Shown in pieces: positions 1-7,250 of a stretch of 12,924 nucleotides of DNA. The stretch's first letter is position 1, and every line of letters begins with the position of its first letter. A program made the position numbers and the translations under genes. Source of the DNA: Mycoemilia scoparia (lineage: Eukaryota > Kickxellomycota > Kickxellomycetes > Kickxellales > Kickxellaceae); the NCBI GenBank assembly GCA_027575805.1, contig JANBPU010000400.1:1-12924 (forward strand), written 5' to 3'. Under the pieces are notes generated by a model. It was not told the DNA's origin. It saw nothing but the letters and a program-made list of their open reading frames with translations, and did not search any database.

Positions 1-26
1 CGCCTAATCATTAATTGATTTGGATC

Positions 27-108
27 ATTCCGAATCATCGGAATATTCCAAGGGTTCCGATTGTTCCGAACAGTGGAACCTGAGGATACTTGTTCGGAAC
101 GTTAGGAA
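27..108. repeat. Cluster of GGAA/TTCC palindromes
   Basis: This 80-bp stretch is crowded with TTCCGAA/TTCGGAA-like words. Three are palindromes: GGAATATTCC (40-49), TGTTCCGAACA (62-72) and GTTCGGAAC (92-100). Further halves occur at 27-33, 55-59, 75-78 and 104-108. The arrangement could be the edge of a dispersed repeat or a cluster of protein-binding sites. The GAA-TA-TTC core resembles a heat-shock-type pair, but the other spacings do not fit that consensus. The function is unknown. Confidence 0.45.
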
Positions 109-612
109 CAATACATAGTTTTTTATCTTACCTTTTATATACATTACTAATTCTTTTACTAATTGTTTGAAATAAACTTTAGGTTGAAAGGATTTAGTTA
201 TAGGTATATATTTATTATCAAAGTTTCTATTTCACAAAAGGTTTTACTTGGTTGTTTATTGCAGCCAATCCTACGGATTGACAGAGAGATTGTATTTCAG
301 GTATTGGTAGAAGATTATATTTTCCATAGCAAGAAACAAATAAAAGATACAAAATTCTTTGGTTACCAAGTAGAATAAAAACAAAATAAATTATTTGTAA
401 AGCATTTTCAGGCATAAAATTTCTTTTCAAACATCAAATCTTTTGCCAAAAAATTGGCTGTTTGGTTCTCATTTTTACTAAAAAAATGTTTCTGTTTAAT
501 CAAAGACAATACTCTAAACAGTAGCAATGTGAATAAAGTGATAAAAATCCCTTAAAAAACATGTTTTGAAAAGGAACTTTTTTTAGCAAGCCTGTAAATG
601 CATTCAAAATTC

Positions 613-622
613 TATATATAAA
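613..622 (+). promoter_or_regulatory. TATA box of copy 1
   Basis: TATATATAAA is followed by a C-run and then a pyrimidine- and CA-rich leader up to the ATG at 761. The same TATA box and leader occur in copy 2. The 148-nt distance from TATA to ATG implies a 5' leader of roughly 110-120 nt. Confidence 0.65.
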
Positions 623-760
623 CCCCCCAAGTTCCTCTCCCCAGACTCAACTTTATCCACTGCTTCTACCTATTCCCTCTCCAGACCTACACCCACACAC
701 ACTGCAACACCCACCACACACCAACAAACCCCTCCCCTTGCTTGAACACCTTCAGCAACC

Positions 761-1498
761 ATGCAATCTGCCAGGGATGCTTTATCTCACCTTAATAGTG
801 CTACATTGCTCATGGCAACAGTTTACTTAAAGGATACACTGTTTTACATCCTTTGTTGTGTTTGTCACACCAATGGTGCTCACCTTATTAAGGAAGTTGC
901 TGTTAAGCTGAAAAGCATCAAGTCATCACCTGATTGGAAAGAGAACCCAAACATTAATGAATATATACTTGGAATTAAGCAGGCTGCCCAGTTACTTATT
1001 GATCAGGCCAAGGAATACAGTGATGCTCATGGGTTGACCAAGAATGATCAAAGTGCTAGTGGCACAGACCATGACAGAGTACTTTGTATATGGAAACTGC
1101 ATTTTGCTATATTTCTTGTTCAGCATCTCTATTACTACTTGATATTATTGGAAAGACCAGTAGATGGGGTTACTACAGATGACTGTTTAAACTTGTTTGG
1201 GCAAATCAAGGATATAGCCAATCCAATCCTTGGTACTATTGATGTTCACAACCTTAGTGAATTCTATGAAAAAGTGCTAAGAAATGATATAGATGCAGCC
1301 TACTCTGACCATGTTGTTCAAAAAATTCTTGAATGCATTGCTAGTGAGCCTGTTGATATCACTGATTCTGTCAAGGCTATAACTTTTGATGTAGATGGGA
1401 AAGTGGTCAATTTGGAGGATCACATCAATAATCTAGTTGGTTTGTTCTGCCCAATGGGAGAGAGTCAACCAAACACATCACTGCTCCTACCCCAGTAA
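761..1498 (+). CDS. Predicted secreted protein of unknown family, copy 1; C-terminal anchor lost by a nonsense change
   Basis: I do not recognise this protein. The intronless ORF encodes 245 residues. A hydrophobic N-terminal stretch (about residues 24-38, ending near HTNGA) looks like a signal peptide. A start at Met18 (812) would give a more usual signal length, but the ATG at 761 is the first after the TATA box. The rest is predicted extracellular and partly helical, with Cys in the blocks VLCI, DDC and LFCPMG. The best-kept block relative to the paralogue is LTKNDQSASGTDHDRVLCI (residues 92-110). The ORF stops at TAA (1496-1498) where the paralogue has TCA (Ser). The following 36 codons, which encode a membrane segment in the paralogue, are still present, in frame and unchanged at the amino-acid level. 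The product should therefore be soluble or secreted unless the stop is read through or spliced out. The ORF is convincing because it aligns without gaps to copy 2; its function is unknown. Confidence 0.75.
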   Translation: MQSARDALSHLNSATLLMATVYLKDTLFYILCCVCHTNGAHLIKEVAVKLKSIKSSPDWKENPNINEYILGIKQAAQLLIDQAKEYSDAHGLTKNDQSASGTDHDRVLCIWKLHFAIFLVQHLYYYLILLERPVDGVTTDDCLNLFGQIKDIANPILGTIDVHNLSEFYEKVLRNDIDAAYSDHVVQKILECIASEPVDITDSVKAITFDVDGKVVNLEDHINNLVGLFCPMGESQPNTSLLLPQ

Positions 1499-1607
1499 GA
1501 TACATTCTATACAATGGTGATAAAGAAATGTGATTTGTTTGGAGACCATCATTTTTGGCTGTTTATAGTAGTTGTTTGTGTGGTCTTTTCCTATTTTATT
1601 TCTAACT

Positions 1608-1613
1608 AATAAA
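1608..1613 (+). terminator. Poly(A) signal AATAAA, copy 1
   Basis: AATAAA overlaps the tandem TAA codons that would end the full-length frame, as in copy 2 (11861-11866). It is the first such signal after the ORF. Confidence 0.55.
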
Positions 1614-1925
1614 AAAGGGGAATTGTAAAGCATATGTTATAAAGCCAAACTGTGTATATGATCAGAATTTATAAGGCCTTAGGTAAAATGAGTCCCCAGG
1701 AGTTGCTTATGAAGTGGTTAGTAATTGGGCCAAAATCTGATGAGAGTCCATTTCTGCCTACTACCATTGATTCAATTGCAAGTAAAATCTTTTCATACTA
1801 TTGGTAATTCTATCTATTTTAATCTATTTTCATTATAATCGGCAAGATAATAGTGCATTTATCAGCGTAACAAAACAAAAAGCACTAGAAAGGTAAAAAA
1901 TGTCAAAAGGTAATTCATATCAGTG

Positions 1926-2456
1926 CTAACTACATTTTACTGATTGTGTTTTAATTTTAGCATCTCCGATATGGTTTTTATTATAAAGACCATAATCAAT
2001 GAATCCTTTGTAATGACCAACACCAATCACTTCAAACAATGGCTCCATTAATGCAAAGGGGTTCCATTCCAACAAATGCTCAAATGCCTCCTTGCCGTTC
2101 AAATCTGGATCTACCCTGTGATTATAATGATATACCGTTATGCCAGGATACCACTCACCATTCGGCAACCTGCTGTCAAGTTCATATACTTTGGGCACAA
2201 CATCACTATTAATAGACTTGTAATATAAGTGCTTTGCAATGCCTTCGGCTACGTATTTTAGTGGCGAGAAAGCTCATAGAGGAGTTAATCCCCTGGCAGT
2301 ACGTTCCTTGTTAACTCCACAAATAAATTCCCTCACCCAAGAATCTAATGGGTTAGTAGTGGGCACAGTTGCTGCATCGCTGTAAACAACGTATAGCGTA
2401 AACAAAAGTAGGAGTAGGATGAAGCTTTTCAGAGAGGCAGAACCCTTGGAATACAT
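1926..2456 (-). pseudogene. Secreted CAP/SCP-domain protein interrupted by one in-frame TGA
   Basis: Read on the minus strand from the ATG at 2456, this gives 176 codons plus a stop. Residues 1 to about 29 form a strong signal peptide (Leu-rich core, ending near YSDAA). The rest resembles the CAP superfamily (CRISP/PR-1/SCP) of secreted proteins. ICGVNKERTARGLTPL matches the family's N-terminal helix pattern (N-x-x-R-x-x-x-G-L-x-P-L), and FEVIGVGHYKGFIDYGLYN matches the C-terminal vGvG...dyg strand region. The frame is continuous except for TGA at codon 61 (2276-2274), just after GLTPL; the CAP pattern continues immediately with AFSPLKYVAEG. So this is one gene with a single nonsense codon, not two genes. 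Possible explanations are a recent pseudogene, a sequencing error, readthrough, or a 54-nt in-frame GT-AG intron that would also delete conserved residues. An upstream in-frame ATG at 2537 would add 27 residues, but the signal peptide fits 2456 better. CAP assignment is moderately sure; expression is unknown. Confidence 0.65.
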
Positions 2457-2623
2457 TGGTATATTCGACAGCGAAATGTAAAGAGTGAGGACGAATGGAA
2501 AGGAGAACGATGGTTGGACGAGGAGGTTGTTATACAAATGAAACGCTGGTAAATCACTAGTATATTGCTAACAAAATGATAGAGAAATGATGAGTAATGG
2601 AGCTGGGTAGAATTCCATGCTGT

Positions 2624-2635
2624 ACTTATATAAAT
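2624..2635 (-). promoter_or_regulatory. TATA box of the CAP gene
   Basis: On the minus strand ATTTATATAAGT lies about 170 nt before the ATG at 2456. It ends only 5 bp from the inverted-repeat element at 2641-2740, so the promoter directly abuts that insertion. Confidence 0.45.
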
Positions 2636-2640
2636 CACTA

Positions 2641-2740
2641 TTTTTGAAGGGCTACTAAATTTTACTAGTAGGTCAGTCTCGTCCTGCATATTGGCCAGCC
2701 ATATATTATCATTAATAATATTAATTTAGCCCTTCGAAAA
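2641..2740 (+). mobile_element. MITE-like element 1
   Basis: This 100-bp element starts with TTTTTGAAGGG and ends with CCCTTCGAAAA, the same terminal inverted repeat (one mismatch) seen in four other elements here. The flanking trinucleotides are CTA on the left and TAA on the right, so the target duplication is not intact. Internally it shares TTTTACTAGTA with the element at 5340. It has no coding capacity and lies upstream of the CAP gene. Confidence 0.65.
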
Positions 2741-2762
2741 TAACTGCTCATATAAGTAGTTA

Positions 2763-2858
2763 TTTTTGAAGGGTGGCCATTTAATAATAGACTGTGATCA
2801 CACATTTGGTTGGGATTGCCCCTATAATCTTTGGCCACCAAAAGTCACCCTTCGAAAA
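2763..2858 (-). mobile_element. MITE-like element 2
   Basis: This 96-bp element has terminal inverted repeats TTTTTGAAGGG and CCCTTCGAAAA, flanked on both sides by TTA (2760-2762 and 2859-2861). Read on the minus strand, its interior closely matches the element at 4136: GGGTGACTTTTGGTG, then ATTATAG and CCAAATG. It is therefore in the opposite orientation to that one. It sits only 22 bp from element 1. Confidence 0.75.
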
Positions 2859-2861
2859 TTA

Positions 2862-3194
2862 TGATCCATATTATAATTCAACATGTTGGGTACAATTAGT
2901 TTCTTTTATTTTTATCATTTATAATGCATTTGTGAATGAGTTATTGAATATCGATTAAAATATCAAAACTTGGTTTTAACTTTTTTTAGCCAATTTTTGG
3001 TTATAATAAGAATAAAAATGGTAACAGGAAAAAATGTATACCTATCAGTATTATGGTTGTCATAAGATCCCATACACTACAGATGTTTTTCTCGAATTTA
3101 CAATAATTGATCTTTGGTCTCCAGGCTATCATCAATCTATTTTCATTTATCAAATTTGATTCTTTTTTCCTTTTCTTCTTCTACATTATACATC
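2862..3194. other. AT-rich intergenic region
   Basis: I see no ORF, RNA gene or repeat here. It separates the CAP promoter and its two MITE-like elements from the gene starting at 3195. It presumably holds that gene's promoter, but no convincing TATA box stands out; the pyrimidine-rich tract just before the ATG may be leader sequence. Confidence 0.4.
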
Positions 3195-3955
3195 ATGTTT
3201 GTTCCTTTAGTGCTGCGTTACCAAGCCCTCAAATGCCCATCACTGCTCTCTCAGAGAGCTCTGACAGCTTGTGGATATAGGGTTCTTTCGCATCATCGTT
3301 ATCACCCTCTCGGCTTCACAGTCAAAGTCACTACTAATGCTGTTGCTGGACGTTCTTCCTCTTTTCCCTTAACAGAGAAACTATCATTATCACCACCACA
3401 GCTTGTAGCTAGCACAATGGCCTTTTCTTCAAACGCATCAGATAAGCCACCCAGTGTTGATGACGTGATTGAACAACTTTCTGATCTGGCACTTACTGCC
3501 AAAGACGAGGTATTTATTATCATGTGTAATAATTCTCTTAAATATGCATACTCTTTGTTGATTAGTTTACTTGACTTTTCTTTATATATTTCCATTTTCT
3601 ATTGATTGTAATTAGCTTGAATTTGCCGAAGAAGCCAGAAATACTGTATACTACAATGAAGAAAAGCTTAATGCACAAAAGGTACGCTTACACAGACATT
3701 TTTTACCATTAACAACTATAATAAATATTGGATCATTGTATTAGCGACTATAAAAGTCATATTAAAACAACGATGTTGTGCACTTTTATTTAATTTGGAA
3801 TTTAGGCAATAGAAAATATGAATTCTTCTTACAGTGGTCTGCTTACCAAACTATCTACGGATGCTGAAAGGGCCGAGGTCAACAAAAGAATTGGAATGAA
3901 GATCAAAGAAATCCAAACGTCTTGGGAACTCATGACTGCTCTTGACCTTGAATAA
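3195..3955 (+). CDS. Small, possibly mitochondrial helical protein, three exons, family not recognised
   Basis: The model is exons 3195-3509, 3616-3681 and 3806-3955, with introns of 106 and 124 bp. Donors are GTATTT and GTACGC, acceptors TTAG, all in phase 0. It gives 176 residues. Residues 1 to about 61 contain no Asp or Glu and many Arg, Ser, Thr and Leu, which is the composition of a mitochondrial presequence. The alternative start at Met75 (3417, MAFSSNASDKPP) would remove this part and give a 102-residue protein. The conserved-looking core, from about residue 85 to the C-terminus, is charged and helical (DDVIEQLSDLALTAKDE, then LEFAEEARNTVYYNEEKLNAQK), so a small coiled-coil adaptor or complex subunit is plausible. 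The splice model is supported because each junction keeps a continuous amphipathic helix. I cannot assign a function. Confidence 0.7.
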
Positions 3956-4013
3956 AAGCACAAATTTAGACCAAACATTTTACTCTGTTTTACAATTATT
4001 AATAATTGATAAA

Positions 4014-4019
4014 AATAAA
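4014..4019 (+). terminator. Poly(A) signal of the 3195 gene
   Basis: AATAAA lies 59 nt after the TAA at 3953-3955, inside an AT-rich 3' stretch. Confidence 0.45.
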
Positions 4020-4062
4020 TCTACTTGGATTGAATACTATTTTTATTATTACAACTATTTTG

Positions 4063-4088
4063 ATTATTATTATTGTTGTTGTTGTTGT
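4063..4088 (+). repeat. (ATT)n(GTT)n simple repeat
   Basis: A compound trinucleotide run, ATT units followed by GTT units, lies between the 3195 gene and the MITE-like element at 4136. It is ordinary slippage-type sequence. Confidence 0.7.
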
Positions 4089-4135
4089 CATTATCACTAA
4101 AAAAATATTTTGAAATAAAGGAATATGGATCATAA

Positions 4136-4215
4136 TTTTTGAAGGGTGACTTTTGGTGACCAACGATTATAGTGGAAACCACAGCCAAATGGGTGACTCT
4201 ATAGCCCTTCAAAAA
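4136..4215 (+). mobile_element. MITE-like element 3
   Basis: This 80-bp element has perfect 11-bp terminal inverted repeats, TTTTTGAAGGG and CCCTTCAAAAA. It is flanked by direct TAA on both sides (4133-4135 and 4216-4218). It lies 122 bp before the TPT1 start codon, so it is probably within or next to that promoter. It is the shortest copy and a good reference for the family. Confidence 0.8.
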
Positions 4216-4337
4216 TAACTACCCACATATAATAATAATAACCCATAAAGAGATTGATTAGTAATTTTGGACTTCTTTCTAACCCACCACTTACTGAATT
4301 CACTTGATTTTGTACAATTTGATTCATATAGCTTGAA

Positions 4338-5676
4338 ATGACAGGTCAAGGAAATACCAACATAGTCGCATCGTCATCAACTGCAACAAAAACAGCTGGT
4401 ATTACTATTAATCCAAAACCACAGAAAAATCGCAGAGGTGGTAGAGGAAAACCAAATCCTAGAGATTCGCCAGAAATACAGCTCTCAAAGTTACTTTCAT
4501 ATATCCTGCGACATGGGGCAGAAAAGCATGAATTAAAATTAAATGATGATGGTAGTGTTGAAGTAGATGAATTAGTAAGTAATTCCATTATTGATAACAA
4601 TATATTTACATATACATATAAATATACTTTCTATTAAATTTTTGGATCTATTTATGGATTATATCATCATTTTTTTATATCAAAATAGTTGAAACTACCA
4701 AAATTCAAAAACGTTACATTGGATCAAATAAAGCATGTGGTAGATACCAATGAAAAGAAGAGGTTTAGCCTAGAAGAACGAGTAATTGACGATAGATTGT
4801 CTAAACAGGGAAAAGGGCTATTTATAAGAGCTAACCAAGGTCACAGTATCAAGGTACAACAAAGGAAACCCAACCCCCTTATAAACTTGAATATACATAT
4901 ATCAATATCTAAAACGATATAACCATCACTAACAAGATTGCTATATATCCTTTAATATTGTATTATGTATTAGGTAAAATCCTTGCCACTTGTTCCAATA
5001 ACAGATCCCGAACAATTTGCCAAAATAGTACATGGAACAAATCATAAAGCATGGGAGTCAATAAGTAAGAACCACACCTCTCCCTCAGTCATCATCATTA
5101 TCATCTAGCCGTGCACACATATATTGGGACACAACAATTATATAACCAACTAAATAACCAAATAAATAGAAACACAGGGACTTTCACGAATGTCTAGAAA
5201 CCACATCCATTTTGCACCAGGAAAGTTAGGCGAAGACAATGTGATAAGCGGGATGAGAAAGAATTGTCAAGTATTTATATACATTGATATCAAACAAGCG
5301 CTACAAGGTAATTAAAAACATTCAAGAGATGGGCAATAATTTTTGAAGGGCGAATATTTATAGGGAAAATCACAGCCAAATGGATGTCCAGTTTTACTAG
5401 TAAACTTTCACCCTTCAAAAATAATCACCCAGATAGCAAGCACCACAATACACAGCAAAAATAGTCAAGACCTGTAAATATAGCAGTATATATAATTCTG
5501 TGAGTATAGATGGAATCGAGTTTTTCGTATCAGATAATAATGTCATTTTATCTCCAGGCATAACCCCCACCAACAACAACACTGGGAGTGGTTGCCAGAA
5601 AAATGAAGGGATTATTGGGACAAAGTACTTTAAGTTGGTTGAAGACGATAAAGGAAATAAGCTTTGGCCTCAATAA
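4338..5676 (+). CDS. TPT1: tRNA 2'-phosphotransferase (Tpt1/KptA family), five exons
   Basis: Tpt1 removes the splice-junction 2'-phosphate left on tRNA after ligation, transferring it to NAD+ to form ADP-ribose 1'',2''-cyclic phosphate. The model is exons 4338-4574, 4689-4853, 4974-5064, 5170-5307 and 5510-5676, giving 265 residues; the family usually has about 180-250. Residues 1 to about 45 are a low-complexity basic tail (NRRGGRGK). The N-terminal winged-helix lobe begins at LSKLLSYILRHGAE. The Arg-His-Arg-Arg catalytic set is visible: Arg58 and His59 in LRHG, Arg126 in IRANQGHS, Arg174 in MSRNHIHFA. The C-terminal part keeps DGIEFFVSDNNVIL. Exon 4 must begin after AATAG at 5169; the CAG eight bases later would shift the frame and destroy the GLSRMSRNHIHFA motif. 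Intron 4 (202 bp) carries a MITE-like element and is about twice the length of the other introns (105-120 bp). Confidence 0.95.
5340..5421 (+). mobile_element. MITE-like element 4, inside TPT1 intron 4
   Basis: This 82-bp element has perfect TTTTTGAAGGG and CCCTTCAAAAA ends and direct TAA flanks (5337-5339 and 5422-5424). It starts 32 bp after the 5' splice site at 5308 and ends 88 bp before the acceptor, so both splice sites are intact. Internally it shares ATCACAGCCAAATGG-like sequence with element 3. Confidence 0.8.
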
Positions 5677-7250
5677 GAACCCAAAAACAACCACACAGTA
5701 CTGCCTGCTTTATGTGATATCTCAGCCACCATCATTTTGTTAGTAAAAATAGAAGAGCTTTAGCCATAATAAACTGCAAAATACTTGTCCAATCTTTGCC
5801 GCTTAAAGCAGGGGTGTGTATTGGAGCTTGGTGTTAGATCAGCCGAGTCATGATCACAAAGCGATAAGAAATGCTCAAAACTAGCATTTTCTCTTTCCTT
5901 ATCAGCATCAATCACTACATGCAATTCGTAGAGCTAATTTTGGGACTGTGAGAGTGTAGCTTACTCAAAAAGACCACCAAGTTTTTTAATTGAGAAATAG
6001 CAAGCTATGGGGAAGGGTGGAGAGAGAAACAATTTGTGTGGGGTTTCTCCCATATATATATAGCACGTGTATGTGTAACATTAAAAAGCTAAAGTATAAA
6101 CTTTTTAGAAACACTAAAAGTCATTGATGATCAACCTATCATCATCACTAAGAGTAGTAGTAATAGTAGTGTGGTGAGTCTCGCCACAGCCATTACTGAT
6201 GATGATGCTGTGCCATAGACGAGCACAACTCAACGGCCTGCTTTGTGACTTGATGGCTGTCATTCAATCGGTCAATCAGAATCAGAGCATTTTTTGTTCA
6301 TAGGGTCCGGACTCTCCATATGAAAAAGATTAAACGGCTGGGCACAGGAATATCAAGTCATGCTAGCCAGACTATCGGCCAGCACACTCTGTTTTGGGTT
6401 TCTATTAGACACATTTTGTTCCCATCCAGAAAATAATGCTGGCGCACCCCCAAAATCAGCCCAGCAAACCACAACCAAGGTGCTTCCAATTGCTGTGAAG
6501 CAGTCGCGTCATCATCATTAGAGAGCAAGCGAATAGGTGGCGCACTAAACTACACTGGCCTGGGTCATGGCTCAACAACAGCTGTTGCAAACCTGCTCTC
6601 CTTTACTGATAAATTTCTCCTTGAAAAAAAATCATTATTTCAATCTTCCTGTATCGCTTCTCTGGCAATAGCAGCAGTTTTTTTAATTATAAAGCAAGCA
6701 CGCAATACCTGAATGTTGGGTTAAGGGTTGTCAAAACCACGCTCTACCACTGTTCGTCAATTCTATTATACTACTATTTCTTGATAACCATATTGGTTGT
6801 TTCTTTTTCTTCTCTCTCATCTATTTTTCTTGGTTTCATTTTATGTTATAATAAGCTTCTTATTTTTCCATACTACAAAAAGCAGTGGCTTCTTGAATAC
6901 CAAGTATACTTCCATCCTACTTTTCTCTGCATCAGTTGGTATTGTATAGAAGAGGAAAGTTTAAAAGAGTCCCACCTAGTTTGTTCAGCTTCTCTTCTTT
7001 ATTTGCCCCTCCCCCAAAAGATTTACCTTACCTAGCATCTCTCATCGTCGATTGATCCGAGAAGAGAAACCATTCTTTGTGTCACGCATATCTTCCGTTA
7101 GTTAACCACATACCTGTTTACTTCTCAATCAAATCCCGACTTATTACTCCAACTGGCTGTTACCACAGCAACAGCAGCAGCCTGGAATTATTTGTCATAT
7201 ATCTTATCCTATTAAATTTCAAAAAGGTCTCTTGACAAAGCCAAACGAAT
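5677..7250. other. Long non-coding stretch between TPT1 and the sterol acyltransferase gene
   Basis: About 1.57 kb holds no ORF I would defend. The first part is the TPT1 3' end (AATAAA at 5768-5773). Further on there is a TATATATATA run at 6054-6062 with the palindrome CACGTG (6064-6069), an E-box-type site, immediately after it. There are also CAT/GTA trinucleotide runs near 6120-6210 and a pyrimidine-rich stretch from about 6780. The right end is presumably the promoter and 5' leader of the acyltransferase gene. I saw no tRNA-like structure and no MITE copy here. Confidence 0.5.
5768..5773 (+). terminator. TPT1: Poly(A) signal of TPT1
   Basis: AATAAA lies 92 nt after the TPT1 stop codon (5674-5676), a normal position for a fungal 3' UTR. 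Confidence 0.5.

Larger units (their letters stand above)
283..1792 (+). repeat. Duplicated unit, copy 1 (about 1.5 kb)
   Basis: This segment aligns from end to end with 10546-12041. Homology begins at the word AGAGAGATTG in both copies and fades after AAGTRAAATCTT. The 5' flank (283-760) differs from the other copy at roughly 30 positions in 478 by eye, including small indels. The 3' flank (1499-1792) is about as similar or better. The central ORF is much more diverged but still aligns without gaps. I see no terminal inverted repeats or target duplications, so a segmental or tandem gene duplication is more likely than a transposon. Confidence 0.85.

Noticed and set aside
163..378. 71-codon ORF at the left of copy 1
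   Set aside because: It straddles the boundary of the duplicated unit, is frame-broken in copy 2 by an indel near 10617, and has no recognisable features.
2274..2276. TGA as selenocysteine or as a reassigned codon in the CAP gene
   Set aside because: CAP proteins are not known selenoproteins, I see no convincing SECIS-like hairpin downstream, and the other genes use TGG for Trp and TAA stops, so a standard code is enough.
5170..5177. CAG at 5177 as the TPT1 intron 3 acceptor
   Set aside because: It would shift the frame and hit a TAG within a few codons, losing the GLSRMSRNHIHFA motif. The TAG at 5169 keeps the frame.
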